Assembly (NCBI RefSeq): GCF_026914265.1
Contig: NC_069125.1
Span: forward strand, 63,725,479 to 63,789,478
Source: Mya arenaria
Taxonomy: Eukaryota; Mollusca; Bivalvia; Myida; Myidae
Direction of reading: 5' to 3'
DNA: 64,000 nucleotides
Shown: piece by piece, positions 23,101 through 34,726 of the stretch
Layout: each line of letters opens with the position of its first letter
Position numbering within the stretch: the first letter of the stretch is position 1
Position numbers and translations under genes: made by a program
Notes under the pieces: generated by a model
Told to the model about the DNA's origin: nothing
The model's database searches: none
What the model saw: only the letters and a program-made list of their open reading frames with translations

Positions 23101-26100
23101 GCATGTTATTAGGCTGCACCAGGGAGACAAGCACTCCGCCTCCTCTTGGTCGCCCGCCTACACTCTGTACATTGTATCCCCAGGAGAAAGAGTTTACGAC
23201 ATCGCATTTTGGAAGAGTGAGCTTAATATGGAAATCAACTCGTTGTGTACAGAGATTGCAAACTTGAAGGTAACAAACGACAGTCAAAACGGTTATTTGA
23301 AAGTTGTGTACAATTTAAGTGACGTTCAGAAATTATCAGTCTTTGCCTGTTAAAGCTTGCTCACATATCAGTATACATGTCTTCTGTCAATCATGAAGAA
23401 CATGCCGTAATACCTTGACTATACCACCAAATGCGATGTTTTCAAGCAAACGTAGATTTATCTATTCGGAGTAGACACTGTGTTTTGGGCGTAGTATGGG
23501 GCTTGTTTCTTTATTTCTTACCACAGAAGGAATTACGTAGGCTATTGCAGCTGATATTATTTCTATTTGTCACAATTAATTTATTTTTAAATTCGATACA
23601 TGGCACTAATGCTTTTTGCTTTTCTTACATTTCTTGCTTTGCATAATCGGACAAAATCACAAGTAATAAGTCTCCCCTTCTGCCAGGAGAATGCATGTTT
23701 ATGTCCTGTTTGTACTAGCATGTAATATGTCTTCGTTCGTCGGTCCCATGTCTAACATAAAACTTTAACTTAAAGCATCCAAACAGATGTTGTTGTTTTC
23801 TTACAAGTTTCCTAACTCAATATTAAGCATGCTAAAAGTGTCCATTAACACGGCCCAGTCGACAATCCCTGTATTGTTAAAGTTACACTTTTTGTTCAGG
23901 CCCGCGCATTTGCTTTTCTTGAACGTAAAAAACGTATTTGCACCGTAGACTAGTTTACTGCACAATTTTGCTAGAAGAACACGTTCAATAGCTGTCTTTA
24001 AATAGAAAGTACTTGCTACACATCTGAAACAAAATGAGGTCTTTTAAGGTATACGATGGTCAAACAAGAGTTTATGTAAAATGGTGATGCCTGGGGACTT
24101 TTTGGGGATATTTTAGTATCATTTGAAAGGGTATAGCTTGCTACTTTTTATGTTAATTAATGACCGAAATTATATTACATATATATATAAGTTTTGGCAG
24201 TTAGTTTAAAGTTCTTTATTTCAATTAAAATCGGATAGTGAAATCGGACGAGTTTGGAATGTTACAAACATTGTGTTTGTAATATTTTTTTCAGCATAAT
24301 AATTACGTATTTTCCCTTAATGCTTTACACCATCTCATACGGTGTCAAAGAAATATGGGGTGGCCAGGCATCAACATTTCACATCACTGTACATCGGACA
24401 CCTTAACATTGGAGCTTAATTGCCTATTGTATCGCTAAAAAAGCAGTGAATACAAAAACAGACAAAATTATGTTGGGAATGACTAGCTGTATATGTGTTC
24501 ATGATAAACATTTTACTGAAAAATATTTTAATTAAACATAAATACATCGTTGACAAAGTTGCTTAAATGCTGGTCATTCTGACCCCATGTCCTGTGGTTC
24601 GCTCACATAACTGAGCCCCCTGTTCTGTCCCCCCGCAGGAGTACCGCCGCACGTGCGAGAAGGCGTTCTCGGACACGGCCAACCCCCTCCATATCGCGGA
24701 GGAATGTCTCATGCACAGAGAGAAGAGAAATGGTATCGACCTCGTCAACGACGACGTGGAGAAGACGCTTGTCAGGGTACGCATGCGCATGTCCAATTTT
24801 GGAACTTCTTGTTGTAACAGTAGAAGTTAGCTGATATTTCAAACCCATTAGGTAAAATTTACTCGTCCTAAGTCCCGAATGCACTTAAGTGTGTCTTTAA
24901 ATTAAGGGAATACAAGTCATTTTCTTTGCATTGTTCCAAAACGGTAACCTTTACATCTGCCTTAAGTCCGTATTTCTTGTTGTAGGAAGTAAATGTAATC
25001 AAAAAGTGCCAGGCTAAATTGAAGAAAGTGCTCGACAAAGCTGCCGTTCAACTGAAGTAAGTGTAATAAATAACTGTCAAAGAATGCATACATATAGGCT
25101 TGTAATGGATCAACATAATCTCTGTCTGATGATTAATTTGTTTTATGATGTAATGTTCTATCAGAAAAGTCGTGTACAGTAAATAACATAACAAACGAAA
25201 TAAATAACACAAACAAAAATATAATCTGGCACGTGTCGACCGCTTGCAGAATGAACCGGGCTGCCCAGCACGCCCTGGAGATCGACGCCAAGGACAAGCA
25301 CCACGCGCAAGGCCTTGACGACCGCATCCAGCAATACCGGAACGGGTCCGCCGGCACCGGCTACTACCCGGGCATCGAGAGCATCGATAACACGTAAGTG
25401 GTAAACTGGAATGAAAATAATGGTAGCAAAGAAGACTCCTTGCATTGAAGTATGCTGTCATTTTTCTGCCGGCAGACATTATTATTATTGGTTTTACATT
25501 CTCTTCACAGTTTTGTTCTTGGTAAAAACAGCACACTCATGTTATTCAATTAGTGTTTTCAAGATACTTATGGCTGTCATATTTTACAGGATCACCATCC
25601 CAGAATCGTGGGCACGGTACACCCAGGAGAACATCGCCCGATCTCAAAAGGAGCGCGCGGGGTCCGAGCGGCTTCGGGGTGAGATCGACGCCACCATGCG
25701 CCAGTGCGCCAACGACATGTGGAACATGTTCAACACCGTCAACAACGCCTTCAACGCGAGAATACGCGAGACAACGGACGCCAGGAACAGGCTCCAGGCA
25801 CATTTACAGAGGGTACGTCGCGGACTGTGTGAATTTGTCAAAACGGTTTAAAGGTGCAGTTTTTGTTTAATTTCCCGGAGTTGCTTGAACTCCAGACTTG
25901 TCTGTGAGCCCACAATGATTCGTTGCCTATAATAACCACGAAAAGGGTTGTAAAATGATCATGTAAAAACTGAGTCGCCGAATATTTATTCTTGTTTTCA
26001 CCACGTTACAGACGATGGCGGAGATCTTCGACATGGAGAAGAACATCGAGCTGCTGCGTAAGGCCATCCAGGACAAGGAACACCCCATGAAGGTGTCCCA

Positions 26101-26705
26101 GAGCCGTCTGGACGAGCGTACACGCCGCATCAACGTCGAGCTCTGCAACGACCCAGTCATGAAGTCGTACGTACACGTTTCTTACCTATTGATTCTGAGT
26201 TTTGGTTATTCAAATGTTTCGTTTCACTAATCTTTAATATTCATGTGGCATAATTCATACCGACGTATATACAGCAGCAAGATTCTCTCAAGAATTTGTT
26301 AATTTTGAGTTAAATAACAAAATAACATCACTCCTTCACTCTTCCGTTTGAACTTCATTTGAACACAGATCTGAAAAAGCCGTTTGCGTGTTACAATGTA
26401 CAAAAAAGATATTTGTCTTGATGTCAAATTTAAAATGTATGCGCACGTGTTAACGATCTTATTTTTCGTGCAGGCTGCAGCGGGAGGTAAGCGAGATCCG
26501 AGAGTCGGTTCGCATCCTGAAGGAACGTCTGAAGGCGTCCGAGTTGTCCCTGGCGCGCCTCATGAAGACAAAGGCCTGCTTGGAGCACGACATCTCCGTG
26601 AAGGAGAACAGTCTGCGGATCGACTCCCAGTATTGTATGGGTATGCGCAAGGGCTTCCCCATGGACCCGAAGGTCGGCCCAATCTTCCAGATGCCCACAT
26701 GCTAA
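19284..26705 (+). CDS. Tektin, tektin-3-like, 10 coding exons
   Basis: Tektins are coiled-coil filament proteins inside the doublet microtubules of cilia and sperm flagella. Coding exons: 19284-19294, 21427-21639, 22169-22347, 22708-22793 (or alternatively 23184-23269), 24639-24776, 24986-25056, 25250-25393, 25590-25812, 26012-26166, 26474-26705. All junctions are GT/AG with matching phases, giving 483 aa, close to the roughly 490 aa of vertebrate tektin-3. Recognisable stretches are GERVQDISFWKSEL (about 135-148), NPLHIAEECLMHREKR (about 173-188), IPESWARYTQENIARSQKER (about 283-302) and the loop nonapeptide at 394-402. That nonapeptide reads RINVELCND instead of the usual RPNVELCRD, so two signature positions are changed. 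The IAEECL..HREKR..IDLV block points to the tektin-3 branch, but this could be a lineage-specific paralogue. The gene is tail-to-tail with the Hv1-like gene. First-exon coding is only 11 nt; that start is supported by phase and by the promoter motifs upstream. Confidence 0.93.
19374..19395 (+). promoter_or_regulatory. Overlapping CRE-like palindrome in tektin intron 1
   Basis: TGACGTCGACGTCA is a perfect 14-bp palindrome made of two overlapping TGACGTC half-elements (CREB/ATF type), about 85 bp inside the first intron. A regulatory role is inferred. Confidence 0.35.
20103..20169. repeat. (TA)n microsatellite in tektin intron 1
   Basis: About 33 uninterrupted TA dinucleotides. Confidence 0.98.
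22708..22793 (+). CDS. Tektin alternative exon 4a (86 nt)
   Basis: Bounded by TTTCAG|GC and GAG|GTACCG. Read in the phase left by exon 3 it encodes GERVQDISFWKSELLNEINS then IETESGNLE. It is homologous to the 86-nt exon 390 bp downstream. Either exon alone keeps the reading frame; both together add 172 nt and break it. This copy is taken as the default because its QDI is closer to vertebrate tektins. Confidence 0.85.
23184..23269 (+). CDS. Tektin alternative exon 4b (86 nt)
   Basis: Bounded by CCCCAG|GA and GAAG|GTAACA. It encodes GERVYDIAFWKSELNMEINS then LCTEIANLK, the same length and phase as exon 4a with 17 of 29 residues identical (GERV, DI, FWKSEL, EINS, E and N kept). Both copies have intact splice sites and no stop, so both look usable and mutually exclusive. 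Confidence 0.85.
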
Positions 26706-28434
26706 CCTGGGATACTAGAGACATATTTATTGTTATAGACAGTTTCATAGTTTTAAAAATGAATATTTTAAGTTTTGAGCTATCGATTTTCATACATATG
26801 TTTTAGTTTTATCATCTGGTTGTTAAAATCAAGCAAAAGTTGATATAAAGAAGTGATGATAGATTATTTTTCAGTCATTTTACAATATTACAAGATCAGA
26901 TATGCGTTGGTAAGAAGCGGTGGCACAGTAGGTTATTGGTAGAGGGAATAATTCAACATTGCAGAAACGATTACTGCCACACGTCACTACCAGCAATTTG
27001 AATGTGTATTAGCTGAGAGTGTGTGTATATACCTGTCGCATGTGTTTGTTTGAATATCATCTGTTAAACTTGTAGCTTATAAAGGGTTGCTACGCTTTCG
27101 TATTTTCAAGGTACAAATTTAACAGTCTTGTGCGATGCCTACTTGGTGGGCTCCGGTAGGCATTTTGGAATACTACGTACCCGGTGTTAGGCGATCGCTC
27201 TTCGAATTCAAGATAAAAAAATATGTTTAAAATCCGATGTAGTATGAAAGTGCCTACCCTCTTTCTCTCTTTCGTTGTTTGCGGCCTGTCTAACATGCTA
27301 GTTTCGTTACCTTCATTTTCTCTCAAATACAGATGTTTTGTTTGGTTTTAATTCTATTACTCTAAAAGTATAGGCATGGGTGTGCTATGTCCACATCATT
27401 TCAAACAGTATTATATTGTTACCATTTCCCTCCACGTTATATTTTTGTACAGTGTGTTAATATTTATGTAGAATTGTTGTTTTATAATTTAGATATTTAT
27501 TCTTGTTGCTTAGATTTAGTCATTTAACATCAGATGCCAGTGATCGCGTATTAATCTGCCACGCCATCGTTGCCATGACCACCGAACTATTTCCTTGCTC
27601 TGTTTTAGTGTAAGGAAGTAGAGAAAGTGCTCAGATAATATTTTAACACTCGTTATATCTTAAACGGGACAAAACTTTAAGATTTAGGTTTTAAAAATGG
27701 CAGCAAATTAAAAAAAACACAACATTATGCAGTTTTTCTGCACTCGCGGTGTCTGCATTGGATTAATTAAACAGAAGGCACGAATGGCAACTCCTAACAG
27801 TATTATATTTTTCAAGTATTATTTCACGCATGTAATGAAGCTGGTTGGCGTTTTGCTCAGAGACAAGTAAACATTGTCTCTTCTCAAACCAATGTTATCT
27901 GTGATAAAGGGGAACTCCATTTACACGTGCGCTTGAGGACAAGCTAAAATGCATTTCCCCGCCCCATGTCATGATGTAGTTTCAGCGAGTAGGACATGAA
28001 ATTGTTTGATATGTGTATATGTATTGCATAGAACCACAATATGAAGGCTTATGTTGTTTGCACAATAAAAAATTAAGAATTTTACTGTGTCTTTATGTTG
28101 TCATCAAAATATTGGTCCATCTTTTCGAACAATCTCAAGTCTTAAGTCCAGAATCAGGACTCAAACTCCAAGTTAGGTTCTCTCTAATATACTGATAGTG
28201 ATAATTTTCGAATTAAGTACCATCTGAAAGTTTCACTATCTTTTAAAGAGATTATGTTAAATAAACATAATATAAATTATTCTGATTTTTTGCATTTCAA
28301 AAGAATGCTTTTTTTTCTGAGTTTGATACTGGACTAAGATTTGAGACTGTTTGTAAAGCTACTGACAAACAAAGTTCAGAAATACGTCTATGGAGTATGG
28401 TTTGTCTAAAACACGGTCTTACAAAGGAATAGCA
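26706..28434. other. Tektin 3' UTR and spacer between convergent genes
   Basis: No further exon was found. Possible plus-strand poly(A) signals are ATTAAA near 27767 and AATAAA near 28059; neither is decisive. The space separates the 3' ends of the tektin (+) and Hv1-like (-) genes. Confidence 0.5.
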
Positions 28435-28440
28435 TTTATT
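28435..28440 (-). terminator. Poly(A) signal of the Hv1-like gene
   Basis: TTTATT on the plus strand is AATAAA on the minus strand, about 310 bases after the stop codon at 28748-28750. Confidence 0.5.
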
Positions 28441-28747
28441 AAACATTCAATATCATAACAAAACAGTTGACAAAGCTATTATTTATAATAGGTAATACAT
28501 CTAGACAATCAATGGCTACTAAGGTGTGATACGAGATGAAGGACAGAAGTGTGGACGTAATGTATCGGTTCTAAAGTCACAACCGCTCTAACGGCTACTC
28601 TTTTAAGTATGTGAGGAAATGAATCCCTGAGATATGGAATACGAGGTAGATTTTTGTAAAAATGAATTCAAAGTCGAATCTCTGTACGACGTAGACGAGA
28701 TATGTTATATTTTTGTACAATTCACGAGGACAAGGTGCGGATATGAT

Positions 28748-31700
28748 TCAGAAGTGCACAGCCCGTCGGTTGACGTCTGCAGATTCCAGCAGCGGATCTT
28801 GCACGCAATTTTCGGGGTGCGACGCTACCTCTCCCCCCATGATTTTCTGTTTGGCTTGTGACAGACAGTGTTCGCTGACATCATGCGTTAGTGTGTCCAG
28901 GTCGGTCGTGGATAACTGGCCAGACAAGCAGGCCAAGAACGGTCGTTGTTTTGTATCTGAAAAAGCGATTCACCAACTGGTCTGTTACATAAACTTTATA
29001 CGCCACAATAATAAGAAAGCAGGTTTTTCATTTGTGAAATCAGGAAAATGTGCACAATTAAGTTTTGTACATCTAAATACAAGCAGTGACCTTCAACCTG
29101 TCCTTACCAACCCCAAATCATATCTACAACTGCACATAATTCGTACATTCATTGAGCCAAACATACGTTTCATGTTAACATCCTTTCTGCTAAGCTTCAT
29201 TACTCAGATGATGAGATAAACTGTATCTATCTTCATGATCAATGACATTGACCTTGAATATGCTATATACCAATTTACATTGCTATAATCAAATGCAAAC
29301 TGAAGTTTTTAAGCATAAAACATTTTTGTTTAGTATAAGTAACTGCTTCTTTAATTTTTCTGACCCCAAAAGCAACCACAAGATATGTCTTCACATAGGT
29401 TTCGGCACAACATGTTGTAATTCTTCACACAAGCTTCGCACAGCTGTAAGCTTTATTTCTATAAGCTATTCCTAGCGGAAACCATTTTCCAATCTTTGTA
29501 ACAGCGACCTTCATGTACCTTGACGGTCACCAGATTCACAATATACGTCTTCACATTAGCTTGCTTACATCAAATTTCATCCATTTACATACACTCTCTC
29601 TTATAATATCGAGTCCAATGTTATTTAGCGACACTATTATACTATCTTTGGTAACAGCGACATTGACCTTCTTCCCACCTACTTCAAAAACAGTCCGTGC
29701 CACCTCTTCACATAAGTCAAGCCAAGTTTGCATACATCAAAGACATACAACTTCATATAATATATTAGCTTTTCCTAAATAAAGTTATTGCGAAAAACTT
29801 TTTTCTATATTTAGTACCAGCGACCTTGACCCCACTGACCCCCAAATCAATCCCATAATGTATCTGCGACCAAACTTACAGCACAACAAATTTCAACAAT
29901 AAAGTTATGCCTATGTGAAGTTATTGATTGAAAACCATTTTCTATTTAGTAACAGCGTCCTTGGCCCCGATGACCCTCAAATCAATACCAAATTATGTCT
30001 TCACAGGCCTAAAAATATACTTCTGGGTCAATAAAGATCGTAAGGCCTCTAGGCGTAACCTCGTCTTTGGCGTAAGCTGCGTCTAAATAAAAATATCGTA
30101 TGGACATTTATCGCATAGATTTTCAATCGAAACAACTTGAGCATCTACGGCAAGTTTCGAGATTGTATTTGATACTGACCAAAGTGTTCTATGTGATAGA
30201 TTCTGACCGTTACTTTATGGTTGAACCCGAGCACCCTTAAGCAGCGAAACGGGGTCATGGTCCGAGTTACCAGACCCTACCTACGAAATAGGCTCCGACC
30301 TTACCGTATTTATATTCCTTCAGTTTAAAAAAAAGGAATTCTGTGTGCTTTAATATGTTGTTTTAAGTGTTCTACGGAATATTTCTTAAACGCCATTCCA
30401 CAATGATGACAATATCGATATTACATAAAGCCTAATAAAAATAAAAATACTTTAAAAGGAATATATTACAATATTAATTATTGCTATCATAAGTTAGTTA
30501 AAGCGGAAATCATTTTTAACAGCGACCTCGACCACACAAGCTCGCTCCCCTACTCAAAGATACGTTTTCACATTAACTACCTATACACACAAGTGTCATC
30601 ATTATCTTTATACAAACTAAAATTATTGAGCGGAAGCCAGCAGTTTGGCGACCACCCATGCAACTGCCCACCCGCCATTCCAGCTTGCCGTTCACCAACT
30701 GGACCATCCGTTTGTTCAACCAAAGTCGTACTCTTATCTTATAACCAGATATTTTCCTTCCAAAAACTTAGTCAAAAACTACATGTATATCAATAAGGCA
30801 CGCCTGATGCGTAACCATGATATGCACAAACATATTTTAAGCTTTCTCAACGTATTTATACATGCATGTGCGTAAAGTATTTTGCCCGAGTGAACGTTTC
30901 ACATCAAAACGACTAATACAATAACTGCTTATACATAAAGTAATTAACTATATCTGGACCTTATTCCACAGCTAATCCACTATGAATGTAAACCTCCATA
31001 AGGCACGTATGTTAATCTCTCGCTAATCTTAATCGAACAATTGACTATATAAGCTATATCCATGGTGCATATTGCATAACTTAACTGAAGGAATACAAAT
31101 GCAATGCAATACAACAAACAACCATCACTATGGTATTAAGACTATAACGACCGTAGTCGTATTTGCTGACTAACCGTTCCTTCGATCCTCCGCCATTTTA
31201 AGATGATCTATGGACACTCCAGCAAGCTCGCATTTGTCTTTCAGTACTTCCACCAGTACCTGGGGGGTAAAACCAGAATCAAAGCCTAGTGCAACCCTTT
31301 CGGACTCTTACACATTTACCGGCAGTATACGCTGTCGAGTTGAAAAGTGGAGTGAAAGATAACACAATCGGTGCTGAGATAATCAAGATATATGACACAC
31401 ACATGGTGAATAATAACGCTTTGTAAACGCATGATATGTCGGCATCACTTGAAAGGAATTAAGGAAAAGTGCAAACATATATATATATATATATATATGA
31501 AATATACATTTAGGACTGCATTATGTCTCTGAAATATGACTATGAAGTTAATGTTCGATTTAAATTGAATTACCCTTTAGGAACTACCACCTATGAAAAT
31601 CAATACAAATTACAGACATGAAAACAGCTAAGCTTTTATAATGCGTTGAAAGCAGTATTGAAATGTTCAAGATTGATCGTGTATTATATACACACGTGAT

Positions 31701-34700
31701 AAAAAGTTGTGCATTGTTGAATTTTTATGAGTACGTATTGCGCCGATGTCAGCATCGTTTATTGCCCACACCGCCACTACCTACCCGGAGGTCTCTCCCA
31801 GAGGTCTCCAGGTGGCGTATACGGTCGCGCTGAAACTGGGACTTCCGGTACATGAGCTTCATCATAAAGTGGTAGTTGTCCTTCACTGCGATAACCAGAC
31901 CTGTAGAGTATTTGAGGCATGAGGAATCGTGCCGTGAATAAACGATTTTACATGTACATCCGTATTATATTCCTATACTTCTGGAGCGTTTGCTGGAAAA
32001 TCATTTAAAATGTTTGTGTAGTAACTGTTTGGATCCAGATTACACTGTTGACAAATCGACGATATTTAGAGCTGCAATAATTCTTGTTCTGTTACATGTG
32101 AACACTAATCATTATTGAGGACGCTGCATGATCACCCTACAAGATACAATAATGTTCCGGATGAGGTTTAAAATTTTAACTCACTATCACAGATTGGTAC
32201 TCACGGTAGAAGAGTGGTATTCACCAATCAAGGTACTCACTGTTAAGGGTTGGTACTCACTGCTGAAGTTTGGTACTCACTTTTCAATTCATTGTTGAAG
32301 GATGTAAATCACCGTTTAAGGTTGGTGATCAATGATGAAGGTACTTATTGCCGACGGTTTGATTCTTACCGTTGAAGGTGGTATTAGCTATTGAAGGTAA
32401 TAACTATTGAAAGAGCTCCCTGTATATAGTACTCAATGTTGAAGGCTTAAGTATTCCCTGTTAAAGGTTGGTATAATCACTGTTGAAGTTTTGTATTTTT
32501 CATGACACACGTTGTAACTGACTGTCAAGAGTTGGTAGTTATTGCTGAACTCACTTATAAAGATCGGTACTAATTGTTGAAGGGTCGTACTGACTGTTGA
32601 AGGTTTATACTCATGGTTGAAGATACTTACTGTTAAAGATATGTACTCAATGTTAAAGGTTGATATTTACTGTTGAAGTGTGGTACTTTCTCTTGAAGGT
32701 AATCATGATTGAATGTTGATACTCACCGTTTAAAGATGGTATTTACTGTTGAAGGTTGGTACTCACTGTTGAAGGTTGGTACTCACTGTTGAAGGTTGGT
32801 ACTCACTGTTGAAGCTCACTGTTGAAGGTTTGTTGAAGGTTGGTACTCACTGTTGAAGGTTTGTTGAAGGTTGGTATTCACTATTGAAGGTAGGTACTCA
32901 CTGTTGAAGGTTGGTACTCATTGTTGTAGGTTGGTACTCACTGTTGTAGGTTGGTACTCACTGTTGTAGGTTGGTACTCACTGTTGAAGGTTGGTACTCA
33001 CCGTTTAAAGATGGTACTCACTGCTGAAGGAAGGTACTCACTGTTGAAGGTTGGTACTCACTGTTTAAGGTTGGTACTCACCGTTGAAGGTTGGTACTCA
33101 CTGTCAAATATTGGTTCTCACTCTTGAGGGTAAGATCTCACTATTGAAGGTACTCATGTTGAAGGTACTCATGTTTAAAGTTGGTACTCACTGTTTAAGG
33201 TTGGTACTCACTATTGAGGACCCTAATAACCCTCCAAGGGACCATGATTGTCAGAATGAGTATGAAGGACTCCACGGGGTAGTTGGTTAGGCCCTTGATG
33301 TAGCACACGTCCAGTGTGAAGGACGCCACGACAACTATACCGTCAAACACCTCCATCTTATGTTTCACAAACGACAAACCATAGCAGAACACCTTCAGTA
33401 CGGTCTGTAATGCGAAAATATGAGAAAACATAAAGCTCTGTTGTAGGAACGCGGACATGCTATGGATGATAGTGCAAGACATTTAGCAAATACTGTAGTA
33501 GTGCGCACAATATTTGGTTCTCACTTTTTCCTGTCTCTGCTGTGGACAAATATGGACTTAAGCTACTTTCGAGAACTTGTTTACTTACATAGATGACGAG
33601 GGTAGCGAGTATGGCGATGCTGGTCTTGTGGAGGGCGTGCGACACAATTTCCTCCGCGCTGAGGGTCACATCCTCAAGAAACTCAGGGTCGTCCGCGTCA
33701 TAAAAGAATACCGGCCCGGCCCCGCTATCCAGACCCACGACTAAACTGTTGTTACCACCAACCTGATGAACAAACCAATGATCAGAAAAGAAACGATTTA
33801 TATATCTTATTTTTTCAACATAGTCTTATTTTTCGTATTGGACAAAAACTACAGTTAATTTAATAAATAAAAAATAACTATACAGAAGCTCAGTGTTCCC
33901 TAGAATGATATTATTTTAGACTCATGTTTTACAGGAAAATTTGACCAACCGAATAGAAAGCCTCCGGGACAGATTTGCTTCCCTCCATTGCGCCTTTGTC
34001 GGTCGTGTTCCACATCAGATGGGCGCGCAGTACGCGGTTGTAAAACTCGTGGGTATCGTGCAGCAACAGTCCAAAAAACTGGGCCGGGTAGCGCTCCTGC
34101 AACTTCCGATTAAACGTCTTCATCGTATGCTCAGCCGTCACTATCATATCTGCAGATTCAGGTCATCGCAATGTTATCAAAGAGGTCGTCATTGTTCTCC
34201 AGTGCATGCTTTTTTTTAATTTCAACTGTTTAACCAAAATCTTACTTAGACGCTCTAAGCATAGACGTTCTGTAGCTGCACTATATATAATATATAACTG
34301 CATACTTGCTTGTTCTAAGCGATACATGACAAGAGCATTGCACCTTTCACGAAGTAGACGTCTAGCATGAGCTCTGAGAGGACGAGGATACAGTCGACAC
34401 AGTTCAGTATGACAACAGCTAGCAGAACACCCTGGCTGTGCAAGAGGTCCGTGCCACGGGAACGAATCCTGTGGGTGTTGGAATGCCACTAGCAAAAGGT
34501 TCTTACTTAATCGCATTGGGCAGAGCATGCTGCCATCAAACGTTTTTTGTTATTGTTAGACTATAATGCATAGAAAGCATGCTTTTAGGAACATAGCTTA
34601 CCTTTGTAACTTTGACGGCTGCTTGACCTCCTCCGACCACAGCTCGTGGGCAAGCTGAGTCTCACACACTGACAGCGCGCGACTCAGACGCGGCAACATT

Positions 34701-34726
34701 ACTTCCGGTGGTAGATCCTCCGCCAT
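28748..34726 (-). CDS. Hv1-type voltage-gated proton channel-like protein, 8 exons
   Basis: Coding exons in transcript order: 34726-34602, 34468-34344, 34149-33950, 33762-33589, 33404-33212, 31900-31785, 31259-31175, 28956-28748. All phases match and give 408 aa (human HVCN1 has 273). Hv1 channels are dimers of four-helix voltage sensors that pass protons. S1 (about 55-80) reads LNCVDCILVLSELMLDV and keeps the selectivity Asp (D67, human D112) and the next acids (E74, D78). S2 spans about 192-216, with H195 at the zinc-site H140 position, K212 at K157, but Y208 where human has E153. S3 (VFDGIVVVASFTLDV, 227-241) keeps both Asp. S4 (about 254-272) ends VPWRVIRVLN: R266 and R269 match human R208 and R211, while V263 replaces R205. 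A charged helical tail (274-335) suits the dimer coiled coil. The S1-S2 loop is about 100 residues, and a 68-residue C-terminal exon is extra. Residue equivalences come from hand alignment to remembered human sequence. TMEM266-like identity is less likely because S1 matches Hv1. Confidence 0.88.
29080..30030. repeat. Diverged tandem repeat, units about 150-165 bp, in Hv1-like intron 7
   Basis: Units share a core like TAACAGCGACCTTGACC followed by CCCAAATCA and TATGTCTTCACA. Cores sit near 29085, 29243, 29500, 29653, 29813 and 29948, with a stray one near 30518. It resembles an old decayed transposon-type repeat common in bivalve introns; no ends were identified. Confidence 0.7.
31477..31498. 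repeat. (TA)n microsatellite in Hv1-like intron 6
   Basis: About 11 TA dinucleotides. Confidence 0.95.
32200..33211. repeat. 20-bp minisatellite abutting the exon 5 splice donor of the Hv1-like gene
   Basis: Units of 20 bp (GGTTGGTACTCACTGTTGAA) form a clean array at 32755-33211 that decays toward 32200. In the sense (minus) direction each unit contains AACAGTGAGTACC, that is, a consensus 5' splice site (A|GTGAGT). The last unit runs into exon 5, whose true donor reads AATA|GTGAGTACC. About twenty units keep the full TACTCAC core. Confidence 0.95.

Noticed and set aside
24563-25803. Several frames antisense to tektin exons
   Set aside because: Shadows of GC-rich tektin coding exons; the sense frames have matching splice phases and family homology.
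33929-34219. Plus-strand 92-codon frame across Hv1-like exon 3
   Set aside because: Antisense to an exon whose minus-strand frame joins its neighbours in phase.
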